Shown here: piece by piece, positions 1 to 6,553 of the stretch
Layout of the letters: each line of letters opens with the position of its first letter
Position numbering within the stretch: position 1 is the stretch's first letter
From: Chitinophagaceae bacterium
Lineage (GTDB): Bacteria > Bacteroidota > Bacteroidia > Chitinophagales > Chitinophagaceae
Assembly (NCBI GenBank): GCA_947447815.1
Contig: CANFLJ010000114.1
Span: 1-6,558, forward strand
Length of the DNA: 6,558 bases
Direction: 5' to 3'
The notes under the pieces: model-generated
What the model was told of the DNA's origin: nothing
Seen by the model: the letters and a program-made list of their open reading frames with translations, nothing else
Database searches by the model: none
Made by a program: the position numbers and the translations under genes

Positions 1-1004
1 CCATTAAAATCAAAACTACCTGTTACAGGACGAATAACTAATTGAGCTTTAAGTATCTTAGCAAAATTCGGCAGCTTCTGAACATCGTTGATGGTCTTGA
101 AACGAATCTTGGTCATTAGGCCCGTAAATGATTGACAATAAGCAATATTGTCGGTAGCGGTTGATGGAATTTCTTTATTGGTAAGACTAATATTTTTTAA
201 AGTACTGTTCTTAATATTTGATCTGTCTACCGTGATATGGTTAAACTGATGCAATTTATTGGTTAATGTAAAATCAGCAGTCAAATTTTTAGGAAAAGCA
301 GCTCCTTTACGATAGTATACTCTAAGAATTACGGTATCGGAGAAACCATACATAGCATTATCACCAATACTTGCGTTAATTTTTAGTCCATTAAAATAAT
401 TAATAAAATCTTTACTGGTTTTAAGTACTGTATTATTTGGATTTTGTAATTCTGAAAATAACGTTTGTCCTAAAGCGTCATCTATTTTCAATTGTACCTC
501 ATCTCTTCTTACAGGAGCAATCATTTTAGATTCACTACCAAGAATACTGCTAACCTTGAATGTTTGATTGCTATAATACTGATTAGATAAATCGAAGTTT
601 TTAGAAGCAATTACTTCCGATAAACGGGAAGTAGTAAAATGAACAGGAACAGTGGTGTCGCCAGCATAAAAACTATTCGGTTTAAGAATAAGTCTTATAG
701 AGTCGTAAGTGGTTTGAGCGTATATGTCAGCATAAGAAGGAGGATTGATGTCGAAAAAGCTCTCCGAGGTTATTTTACCAAAATAAGGATCAATATATGA
801 TCCTATTACCAATGACCCTTTGTTGGAAGTAGAAAAAGAATCGATGAGTACGGTAGACATAGTAGGCGCAAAACTATCCACCATAACGATTTGAGTAAGA
901 CCGTTATCTAAAAACTCATTACCAAACTGAACATCTGCCTTCTTACACGAAGAAATAGAAAGTGTAAGGGCAAGAATAAAAGATATAATTATTGAAAATT
1001 TCAT
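1..1004 (-). CDS. DUF4270-family lipoprotein, C-terminus cut off by the window edge
   Basis: I translated this frame by hand: it is open from the ATG at 1004 to the left edge (about 334 codons), so the C-terminus lies outside the window. The N-terminus is a lipoprotein signal: Lys2, a hydrophobic run over residues 4-17, then a lipobox ISSC with Cys20 as the lipidation site, followed by KKAD. Residues 51-76 carry TVLIDSFSTSNKG, then IGSYIDPYFGK, and residues 101-117 carry DSIRLIL and GDTT. These match the conserved N-terminal blocks I know from the DUF4270 family of Bacteroidota lipoproteins, whose members are usually longer (roughly 430-480 residues), so about 100 or more residues are missing here. 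The molecular role of the family is not established; the protein should be anchored in a membrane facing the periplasm or cell surface. It is divergent from the outer-membrane barrel gene at 1216. The start is well supported because the signal peptide begins right at this ATG; no clear ribosome binding site precedes it. Confidence 0.85.
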   Translation of the reverse strand, partial: MKFSIIISFILALTLSISSCKKADVQFGNEFLDNGLTQIVMVDSFAPTMSTVLIDSFSTSNKGSLVIGSYIDPYFGKITSESFFDINPPSYADIYAQTTYDSIRLILKPNSFYAGDTTVPVHFTTSRLSEVIASKNFDLSNQYYSNQTFKVSSILGSESKMIAPVRRDEVQLKIDDALGQTLFSELQNPNNTVLKTSKDFINYFNGLKINASIGDNAMYGFSDTVILRVYYRKGAAFPKNLTADFTLTNKLHQFNHITVDRSNIKNSTLKNISLTNKEIPSTATDNIAYCQSFTGLMTKIRFKTINDVQKLPNFAKILKAQLVIRPVTGSFDFN

Positions 1005-1050
1005 GTAGTACTTTTATGCTAAAGCAGGAATTACCCTCTAAAAATTTGTA

Positions 1051-1081
1051 CAATGATATAAAGAAGCTGATTTTAAGCAAT
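1051..1081 (-). promoter_or_regulatory. Candidate Bacteroidota-type promoter for the DUF4270 gene
   Basis: Read on the minus strand, ATTG (1078-1081) is followed after 19 bp by TATCATTG (1051-1058). The Bacteroidota consensus is TTTG, 19-21 bp, TAnnTTTG; each half here has one mismatch. Transcription would begin near 1045 and leave a leader of about 40 nt before the ATG at 1004. The match is only moderate in such AT-rich DNA, so this is a prediction. Confidence 0.35.
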
Positions 1082-1161
1082 AATAACGAAGGTAAATTAA
1101 CTAAATGTTATACTAGAAGGGCTGATGAAACAAGGTAGTTTTTGGTCACTTTAAACTAGCC

Positions 1162-1193
1162 TTTAGCAAATTAAACTTTTTACAGTACGTTTG
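1162..1193 (+). promoter_or_regulatory. Candidate Bacteroidota-type promoter for the outer-membrane barrel gene
   Basis: TACGTTTG at 1186-1193 is a perfect fit to the Bacteroidota -7 element TAnnTTTG. TTTA at 1162-1165, 20 bp upstream, fits three of four bases of the -33 element TTTG. Transcription would start near 1200, leaving a leader of only about 16 nt before the ATG at 1216. The rest of the 211-bp divergent gap (1005-1215) shows no further gene or obvious palindromic operator. Confidence 0.5.
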
Positions 1194-1215
1194 GCTCCTG
1201 ACAACAATAGTAATT

Positions 1216-2898
1216 ATGCATAAAAAGTTAACGGTAATATTAATACTCATAATAGTTGGTTTTAAAGCCTCTTCACAGTCGGATCAGGTAGAGCTTGGCG
1301 CAAAACAATACGATTTCATTGATCGACTGGAGTTATTACTTCAAAAAGATTCTGTGTTTAATTTCTCTTCTTTCAGACCGCTGAACCGAAAAGATATTAC
1401 CCAGCGTGCTGCCTATATCCAGCAGCTAAGCGATAAAGGATTGATACAATTAACCGCTGTAGACAAATACAATCTGGATCAGTTGTTGAAACAAAACTTT
1501 GAATGGGCTACTCCTTTGGCCGATACTACCATGCCATTTAAAAACCTGTTTAATAAAAACGGAGCTAAAACGCCATTTTACTGGGGTGCAAAAAGAGAAG
1601 ACTTCTCCATATATCTTCAGCCCATACTGGCCTACGAAAGCGGTAAGGATAACAACGTTACTACTCATTCTTTGCTTAGAAATACAAGAGGATTTGAAGT
1701 AAGAGGAACTGTAGGTAAAACTATTGGGTATTATACTTCCGTAACCGAAAATCAGGAGCTTTTTCCATTGTATGTTCAAAATGTGAAAGATGCAATGCAC
1801 GTGGTACCGGGCACTGGATACTATAAGGATTATCAAAAAGGTGGAGGTGATTATTTTGATGTTCGTGGTGGTATCAACTTCAAAGCTGGTAAATATATAG
1901 ACGTACAGTTTGCCAATGATAAAATATTTGTAGGAAATGGTTTACGTAGTCTGATATTGAGCGATAACAGTGACAACTTTTTATTCCTGAAAATAAGAAC
2001 CAAGTTCTGGAAGTTTCAGTACTACAATATTTATGGACAACTGATGACCACTACCAGGGATTTTGATGGTCAATCGTTATTGCCACAAAAAAACATAGTA
2101 ATGCAGTATCTGGATTTTCAGGTAAGTAAAAGAGTAAACATTGCCTTGTATGAGAACGTTATGTTTAACCGTCAGAATGGGTTTGATTTAAATTATTTGA
2201 ATCCGGTAATCTTCCTGGATGCTATTCAACAAAAAGTAGGTAGTCCTGATAAACTGACTGTTGGGATGAACATTAAAGCCAATGTATTTAAGAAATCACA
2301 ACTATATGGTCAGCTTGTTATCAACGAGTGGGTTGCCCACGAAGTATTCCATTACAGCAATGGCTGGTGGGGAAATAAAGAAGCCTTTCAGTTTGGCATA
2401 AAGACGGCTGATTTTCTGGGCGTGAAGAACCTGGATGTACAGGCAGAAGCAAATATAGTTCGTCCTTTTGTATACACACACAATGATACTGTTGGGTCTT
2501 ATACGCATTATAATCAAGCATTGGCGCATCCTTTGGGTGCAAACTTTAAAGAGTATATAGCGATTATAAAGTATCAACCAATTAGAAAACTAACCATCAA
2601 CTCCAAGATATTTTACAGCGAGCAAGGACTGGATTCTGCTGGTAGAAACTTTGGTGCCAATATATTCGAATTGTATACTACCCGTGTAAGAGACTACGGA
2701 TTTAGTATTGGTTCTGGTATATTGTCAAAAACATTTACAGCATCTACTACCATCTCTTACGAGGTGATTCCTAATTTGTTTTTAAACGCCAATCTGTTGA
2801 TTAGAAATAATAAAACAGAAGGGTTGAAAGATTTTAATACTACCGCTTACATGATTGGGTTTAGATGGAATATTGCCCGCAGAGAATTCAACTTTTAG
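1216..2898 (+). CDS. Outer-membrane beta-barrel protein, RemB / capsule-assembly Wzi-like
   Basis: The 560-residue product has a cleavable signal peptide: Lys3-Lys4, a hydrophobic stretch over residues 6-15, then KASS with probable cleavage before Gln21, as is common in Bacteroidota. The body consists of alternating polar/hydrophobic strands rich in Tyr, Phe and Asn. The chain ends in IARREFNF, with the terminal Phe expected of a barrel recognised by the BAM machinery. Residues 235-260 (DKIFVGNGLRSLILSD, then FLFLKI) and 328-333 (LNPVIF) resemble the conserved blocks of the Bacteroidota family annotated as gliding motility protein RemB or capsule assembly protein Wzi. In that family RemB is a cell-surface protein of gliding flavobacteria, and Wzi of enterobacteria is an outer-membrane lectin that anchors capsule. 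Which role applies here cannot be told: no capsule or gliding genes are in the window. The start is supported by the signal peptide and a short leader after a good promoter match. A hairpin with a T-tract lies just downstream. Confidence 0.72.
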   Translation: MHKKLTVILILIIVGFKASSQSDQVELGAKQYDFIDRLELLLQKDSVFNFSSFRPLNRKDITQRAAYIQQLSDKGLIQLTAVDKYNLDQLLKQNFEWATPLADTTMPFKNLFNKNGAKTPFYWGAKREDFSIYLQPILAYESGKDNNVTTHSLLRNTRGFEVRGTVGKTIGYYTSVTENQELFPLYVQNVKDAMHVVPGTGYYKDYQKGGGDYFDVRGGINFKAGKYIDVQFANDKIFVGNGLRSLILSDNSDNFLFLKIRTKFWKFQYYNIYGQLMTTTRDFDGQSLLPQKNIVMQYLDFQVSKRVNIALYENVMFNRQNGFDLNYLNPVIFLDAIQQKVGSPDKLTVGMNIKANVFKKSQLYGQLVINEWVAHEVFHYSNGWWGNKEAFQFGIKTADFLGVKNLDVQAEANIVRPFVYTHNDTVGSYTHYNQALAHPLGANFKEYIAIIKYQPIRKLTINSKIFYSEQGLDSAGRNFGANIFELYTTRVRDYGFSIGSGILSKTFTASTTISYEVIPNLFLNANLLIRNNKTEGLKDFNTTAYMIGFRWNIARREFNF

Positions 2899-2931
2899 GG
2901 TTATTCATACTCTGTTAATAAAATTATAATA

Positions 2932-2974
2932 TTGGCTACTGTTTATTATCCATAAATTAGCCAAACGTTTTTTT
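2932..2974 (+). terminator. Two-part hairpin plus T7 tract, likely intrinsic terminator of the barrel gene
   Basis: TTGGCTA (2932-2938) pairs perfectly with TAGCCAA (2958-2964). Inside it, TTTAT (2942-2946) pairs with ATAAA (2952-2956), leaving a 5-nt loop and a 3x1 internal bulge. Three bases after the stem comes a run of seven Ts (2968-2974). This has the form of a rho-independent terminator 34 bp after the barrel stop codon. It is unusual in that the T-tract ends directly at the ATG of the next gene (2975), so it could instead act as an attenuator or leader structure for that gene. The stem has only three GC pairs, so its strength is uncertain. Confidence 0.5.
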
Positions 2975-3448
2975 ATGAAATGGAGAAAATTTAATGGAGA
3001 ATCAATCGAATTACCTATTAAGGATGCAGTAGCTAATGCCATTATCAGAGAGACTGAAAAGGGCGTTAAACTGAAAGTTTGTATTGGCACCGATAGTCAG
3101 GTAAAAGGGAGTGATACAGAGTTTGCCACGGTCATCGTTTTTCTTAGAGAACACAATGGCGGCTTTATGTACATTCACAATGACAAGACCAAACAAAAGT
3201 TTCATCTGAAAGAAAGAATGCTGCTGGAAGTTGCAAAAAGTATCGAGATAGCTTACGAGCTTTGCGATCTTTTTATAGAGCACCATGTAGAGATGGAAGT
3301 GCATGCAGACATCAACACTAATCCAAACTTTAAAAGTAATGATGCTTTAAAAGAGGCAATGGGTTATATTCTTGGAATGGGATTTGCATTTAAAGCCAAG
3401 CCAGAAGCTTTTGCCAGTAGTTGTTGCGCCGATAAAGCGGTGAATTAA
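2975..3448 (+). CDS. YkuK-family (DUF458) RNase H-like protein
   Basis: The 157-residue product has the hallmark blocks of the YkuK family: IGTDSQ at residues 37-42, a TVIVFLRE strand at 52-59, LKERMLLEV at 78-86, EVHADIN at 108-114, GMGFAFKAKPEAFASS at 134-149 and ADK at 152-154. Family members are predicted to adopt an RNase H-like fold. The acidic residues that could form a metal site are Asp40, Glu80 or Glu85, Asp112 and Asp153, all present. No signal peptide or membrane segment is visible, so it is cytoplasmic. Substrate and biological role are not known for the family, and nuclease activity is an inference. The length is near full size, ending just after the ADK block. The ATG at 2975 is the only Met before residue 65 and precedes the conserved N-terminal block. 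The seven Ts directly before it make a poor translation-initiation context. It is 76 bp downstream of the barrel gene and convergent with the YdeI-like gene. Confidence 0.85.
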   Translation: MKWRKFNGESIELPIKDAVANAIIRETEKGVKLKVCIGTDSQVKGSDTEFATVIVFLREHNGGFMYIHNDKTKQKFHLKERMLLEVAKSIEIAYELCDLFIEHHVEMEVHADINTNPNFKSNDALKEAMGYILGMGFAFKAKPEAFASSCCADKAVN

Positions 3449-3450
3449 TT

Positions 3451-3482
3451 TACTAATTTACTAATTTAATAATTTGATAATT
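3451..3482 (+). repeat. Tandem degenerate octamer repeat, left arm
   Basis: Four contiguous 8-bp units follow the ykuK-like stop: TACTAATT (3451-3458), TACTAATT (3459-3466), TAATAATT (3467-3474) and TGATAATT (3475-3482). A fifth, poorer unit (AATTAATT, 3443-3450) overlaps the end of the gene. The units change gradually toward TGATAATT, which is mirrored on the other strand by the right-hand block. Confidence 0.75.
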
Positions 3483-3506
3483 AATACATTCGGTATTTCA
3501 TTATCA
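3475..3506. terminator. AT-rich inverted repeat between convergent genes
   Basis: TGATAAT (3475-3481) pairs perfectly with ATTATCA (3500-3506). Inside it, AATAC (3483-3487) pairs with GTATT (3493-3497) around a 5-nt loop, with a 1x2 bulge between the two stems. Its position between two converging genes suits a bidirectional transcription end. However, the stem has only two GC pairs and neither strand has a T-tract after it, so it may simply be where the two repeat blocks meet. Confidence 0.35.
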
Positions 3507-3530
3507 TATCAGTTGATTATCACATTATCA
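3499..3530 (-). repeat. Tandem degenerate octamer repeat, right arm, opposite orientation
   Basis: Read on the minus strand the units are TGATAATG (3523-3530), TGATAATC (3515-3522), a degenerate AACTGATA (3507-3514) and TGATAATG (3499-3506). They carry the same TGATAAT core and 8-bp period as the left arm but point the other way, so the 3449-3532 gap is a large imperfect inverted array. Confidence 0.7.
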
Positions 3531-3532
3531 GA

Positions 3533-4141
3533 TTAGTTCTGATACTTCCAATTGCGGCTTTTTCCTTCAGCCATCCATTCGATGGCCTGATTTGTACGCT
3601 TGACTCTTGTGGTTTCCGTTTTGGACTCTTCTATCCAAACAATATATTCTCTTTTTTTAGCCTCCGAAAATGCTTGGTACGTTTTAAAGGCTTCTTTATT
3701 CTTTTTTAAAAGAGTAGCAACGTCGTTTGGTAATACGGTTGGTTTATCAATTACTTTTTTCTTCTTTTCTACTTTCAAACCTATTTCATTCAGCTTCATA
3801 GCTTCTTTAATCCAGGCTTTTATTTTAGTATCTTTAGGAAGGTCTTTCAGAGTGGTAATTCTACCCAAATGCCCCATGGCTACTTCGCTTTCTGCTGTAC
3901 GAACCAATACAGGATCTTTCATAAGAGCAACTTTCCAGAAACCAAAACTACAATGTTGTTTGAAGGCGGCCATATTGCACAACGGTCCTTTATAATCGAA
4001 GAATGGCATACCCCATTTTATCTTTTCTTCTACTTCAGGACAGGCTTCCTGTACAAGTTTTCTTAGATGAATCAATATAGGTTTTGCAAAATCGGCGGAC
4101 TTTGCAATGTATGCATCAATTGCTTTGTTTTGAATGGCCAT
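3533..4141 (-). CDS. DUF1801 + YdeI/OmdA two-domain protein
   Basis: The 202-residue product joins two small domains. Residues ~15-115 resemble DUF1801 (LRKLVQEACPEVEEKIKWGMPFFDYKG, then AAFKQHCSFGFWK). Residues ~136-196 resemble the YdeI/OmpD-associated (OmdA, 'bacteriocin-protection') domain, shown by AFKTYQAFSEAKKREYIVWI, then ESKTETTRVKR and the closing AIEWMAEGKSRNWKY. A Lys-rich linker (residues 123-133) sits between them. There is no signal peptide, so it is cytoplasmic. The domain pairing is common in Bacteroidota and Firmicutes, but its biochemical function is not established; the bacteriocin-protection label comes from remote homologues and should not be read as a demonstrated role. 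The start lies 17 bp after the heparinase-like stop codon, with no room for a promoter between them, so it is probably transcribed with the lyase or from a promoter inside that gene. No clear ribosome binding site is seen; the ATG at 4141 begins a good N-terminal block. Confidence 0.82.
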   Translation of the reverse strand: MAIQNKAIDAYIAKSADFAKPILIHLRKLVQEACPEVEEKIKWGMPFFDYKGPLCNMAAFKQHCSFGFWKVALMKDPVLVRTAESEVAMGHLGRITTLKDLPKDTKIKAWIKEAMKLNEIGLKVEKKKKVIDKPTVLPNDVATLLKKNKEAFKTYQAFSEAKKREYIVWIEESKTETTRVKRTNQAIEWMAEGKSRNWKYQN

Positions 4142-4158
4142 ACCAGTGGTGTAATTTA

Positions 4159-6444
4159 TTATTTAGTACCTAAATACGAAAGAATAAACTGCCCGCCATT
4201 ACTGTTGAAATAGGCAGTTCCTGCATCTTCTTTCACCACTAAAGTAAGTTCTTTTTTATTACACTTAATTTTCCATCTTCCTGGTTTTAAATCTGTAACC
4301 AGTACTTTATATTGCTTCTTAGTATCACCAATGGTGAAATCGATGGTTTGCTCTTTCTTGTTTAAATTAAGTTGTTCTGCCACTATTCTATCTGCAATAG
4401 CTAGTGCTACATACGTTTTAGTAGAAGAAAAAGTTTTGGTAACCTTAAATGGTATAGGAGATGGTTGCGCATCCATCACCTGCAATACATTTAAAAAGTT
4501 ATCCGACTTAGCCGCTTCTTTAGGGGAAAGTTCTATCCTCCATCTGCCAGCATCTTCCTGGGTAACGGTACCCCAGTTTTTGCCATCTACCCAGTACTCT
4601 TTACCATCACCGCCTACCTTTTCTATTTGCTGATTCTTTATTTCGGGTAGTAATACATTATCCACCAGCTTTCCATTTCTTCCATCTTTTGTAGTAGTAA
4701 AAGAAATCTCCCCATTCTTAATATCCGGCTCGTTCTGACTATGTAGTAACCATGTTTTTTTGAAGGATGGATTAGTAGATACAATCTTATCCAGCACTAT
4801 TAATGCTCCGGGAATATGCTCAGATTTAAGATTCAGAAAGACAAAACTTCTTTTAACGGTGTCAGCTTTACCTGGGTAGTCTGCTACATTTTTAGGTACA
4901 TTATAACAAGGGGTCATATCGCCTTTTAAATAAGAATAATCAGGTGCCAAACCAGGGGAAATATCTTCGGCCAGTATATATGCCGATTTTCCCTGAGCAA
5001 ACATTTCCTGAGTGCTATCCCAGGCAAAGTTTTTGTATGAAAACTGACCACCATCTCTTGAAACTGCTTTTTTGGAATGACCTTCGAATGGAGTAGGTTC
5101 GTTAGGGTCCATTATTAATACGGAGTTGTGGGCAATAGTACGTGCATAATAGTTTACATAATTTGTTTTGCCCCAGCCATTATCTGCATTGGAGCCCTGG
5201 TAAATACCTGCATCCAGCGCAAGATGTCCTTTATAATAAATATCAAAATTACCAATGTCCAGATGGGTATGATTTTTGGCATCGTACTCTCTCATATTCA
5301 TCATCACAACCATCGTTTTGGAATCAAATCCTTTTTGCTCCATATCCCATCCTGTTCTGGCAATTAATAGTCCAGAAGGTGATGGAAAATAACGACTAAA
5401 TGTAAGGCTATCAAAAGGGGTAGATTTAATATAGGGATTATATAAAATAAAAGCACGGGTACTTAAATCGGTAATCTTATTGATGTTTTTGGTAGCATAA
5501 TATTGTAGAAAAGGATCTTTAGAAAGGGAGGCGGAAAGAGGGATGAATGTTTGATAAAAAGAACCCATGCCAAGCCTGTTATGACAATCTCCTTCGGGTA
5601 TGCCATCCATATCAATTGTTTGCGGAATGCGGTCATATATATCGCGATAAGTTACCGAGCTGATGGCCTTATCGTAAGGGTTAAGCCCTATCTTTTCCAG
5701 CATGAAAGCTTGCAATACTTCATTGCCATACCGAACATGTATATACTGACTTCCCTGATGATGTGCTCCCGATTTGTACCATGGATTACGGGATGGAGCA
5801 AAATGTTCTACTTGTTCTTTATATATAAAATCAAATATCTCGGGAGCTTCATTGTAAGTAGCAATACCCATTGCTAAAAATACGGAAGGAGCATTTTCTC
5901 CATAATGACCCGTCATGTATTGTTTGGGTGTGTTTTTGAACAGACAATATTCTGCAATGCAACATACTTTCTTCATGTTTTCTATCAACAATAATTTGTC
6001 TTCTTTGCTGATTAAATTATAACACCAGTCATATACGAGTGCTGCCCCAAATGCAGCTTCGTATGCCTGCGCATTAGGATGATAATCTTTAGCAGATTTG
6101 ATAGAGCCCAGATAACTATTGGCCAGTTTTACGGCTTCCAATCCTGCAGCTTTTTCGTTGACGGTATCCAGCAAATAAGAAAAGGCTAAGGCTTCCATTT
6201 TTTGTCGAATAGCATCTTTAGGAAGACCATCTTCGGATATTCCGTTGGTAACAAAGTTTTTTTGTTGAATAAAAGCTGTCCTCATTTCATTAAAGTCGGA
6301 GTGCTGCATTCTTTGTTTTACTTCCCTTACTTCTTTAGCGGAAATTAATAGCCTGGGATGTTGCGGCAATTCAATGGTTCCTGCCTGAATGGTAAGAGGT
6401 AAAATCAATATAAAGAAAAGTAGGTGTTTGTTTAATATTTCCAT
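4159..6444 (-). CDS. Secreted heparinase II-like polysaccharide lyase (PL21-like)
   Basis: The 761-residue product is close in length to Pedobacter heparinus heparinase II (772). It begins with a signal peptide: hydrophobic core over residues 8-19, probable cleavage after Ala21. From memory of the P. heparinus enzyme, the similarity runs end to end, including HPRLLIS (29-35), VYDWCY (137-142), ISPKEAA-like (639-645) and the closing VTDLKPGRWKI (716-726). The family residues are in place: His180 and Glu183 in GHYGE, Tyr234 and Arg238 in QYIHVR, His392 in NHTHLD. The zinc ligands His394, Asp411 (LALDAG) and His439 (IAHNS) are also present. An N-terminal (alpha/alpha) toroid to ~residue 340 is followed by heparinase II/III-type beta-sandwich regions. 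It would act in the periplasm or outside, cleaving uronic-acid-containing glycosaminoglycan-type polysaccharide by beta-elimination; the exact substrate cannot be read from sequence. No susC/susD or sulfatase gene is nearby. It lies upstream of the YdeI-like gene with a 17-bp gap. Confidence 0.85.
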   Translation of the reverse strand: MEILNKHLLFFILILPLTIQAGTIELPQHPRLLISAKEVREVKQRMQHSDFNEMRTAFIQQKNFVTNGISEDGLPKDAIRQKMEALAFSYLLDTVNEKAAGLEAVKLANSYLGSIKSAKDYHPNAQAYEAAFGAALVYDWCYNLISKEDKLLLIENMKKVCCIAEYCLFKNTPKQYMTGHYGENAPSVFLAMGIATYNEAPEIFDFIYKEQVEHFAPSRNPWYKSGAHHQGSQYIHVRYGNEVLQAFMLEKIGLNPYDKAISSVTYRDIYDRIPQTIDMDGIPEGDCHNRLGMGSFYQTFIPLSASLSKDPFLQYYATKNINKITDLSTRAFILYNPYIKSTPFDSLTFSRYFPSPSGLLIARTGWDMEQKGFDSKTMVVMMNMREYDAKNHTHLDIGNFDIYYKGHLALDAGIYQGSNADNGWGKTNYVNYYARTIAHNSVLIMDPNEPTPFEGHSKKAVSRDGGQFSYKNFAWDSTQEMFAQGKSAYILAEDISPGLAPDYSYLKGDMTPCYNVPKNVADYPGKADTVKRSFVFLNLKSEHIPGALIVLDKIVSTNPSFKKTWLLHSQNEPDIKNGEISFTTTKDGRNGKLVDNVLLPEIKNQQIEKVGGDGKEYWVDGKNWGTVTQEDAGRWRIELSPKEAAKSDNFLNVLQVMDAQPSPIPFKVTKTFSSTKTYVALAIADRIVAEQLNLNKKEQTIDFTIGDTKKQYKVLVTDLKPGRWKIKCNKKELTLVVKEDAGTAYFNSNGGQFILSYLGTK

Positions 6445-6476
6445 ATAGTAAAATCGTATTTTGGTGATAATGAAAA

Positions 6477-6484
6477 CAAAAATA
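6477..6484 (-). promoter_or_regulatory. Candidate -7 element upstream of the heparinase-like gene
   Basis: Read on the minus strand this is TATTTTTG, a perfect fit to the Bacteroidota -7 element TAnnTTTG. Transcription would start near 6470, giving a leader of about 26 nt before the ATG at 6444. No TTTG lies at the expected 19-21 bp upstream; the nearest one (6497-6500) is only 12 bp away, so the -33 half is weak, which could mean dependence on an activator or a false match. Confidence 0.4.
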
Positions 6485-6513
6485 GGATAGCTGTATCAAA
6501 TATGAGCATTAAT

Positions 6514-6553
6514 TACGTGAATCGTGAAAACAATACGTGAGTCGTGAGAAATA
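6514..6553. repeat. Two copies of a 20-bp direct repeat built from CGTGA heptamers
   Basis: The 20-bp segments 6514-6533 and 6534-6553 lie head to tail and agree at 16 of 20 positions. Each contains two 7-bp units: CGTGAAT (6516-6522) and CGTGAAA (6523-6529) in the first, CGTGAGT (6536-6542) and CGTGAGA (6543-6549) in the second. The array may continue beyond the right edge. It lies upstream of the heparinase promoter candidate and overlaps no gene that I can see. Confidence 0.6.

Noticed and set aside
1450..1836. A 128-codon open frame on the minus strand inside the barrel gene
   Set aside because: It lies wholly opposite a well-supported outer-membrane protein gene, has no recognisable motif and no promoter, and its composition is that of an antisense shadow.
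2302..2577. Overlapping minus-strand frames of 91 and 73 codons within the barrel gene
   Set aside because: Two overlapping frames in the same antisense stretch with Cys-rich, motif-free products are typical chance frames.
3451..3530. Possible CRISPR-like or attachment-site array
   Set aside because: The units are only 8 bp, contiguous without spacers and degenerate, and no integrase or cas gene is present.
3600..3995. A 131-codon plus-strand frame with hydrophobic stretches opposite the YdeI-like gene
   Set aside because: The apparent membrane-like runs (poly-Phe) come from reading the Lys-rich linker codons of the real gene on the wrong strand.
5128..5877. Several plus-strand frames of 79-108 codons inside the heparinase-like gene
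   Set aside because: The minus-strand gene there is full length with all its catalytic residues; these frames have no family resemblance or start signals.
4159..6444. A polysaccharide-utilization locus centred on the lyase
   Set aside because: No susC/susD, sulfatase, other glycosidase or sugar-responsive regulator is within the window, so a PUL call is not supported on the visible side.
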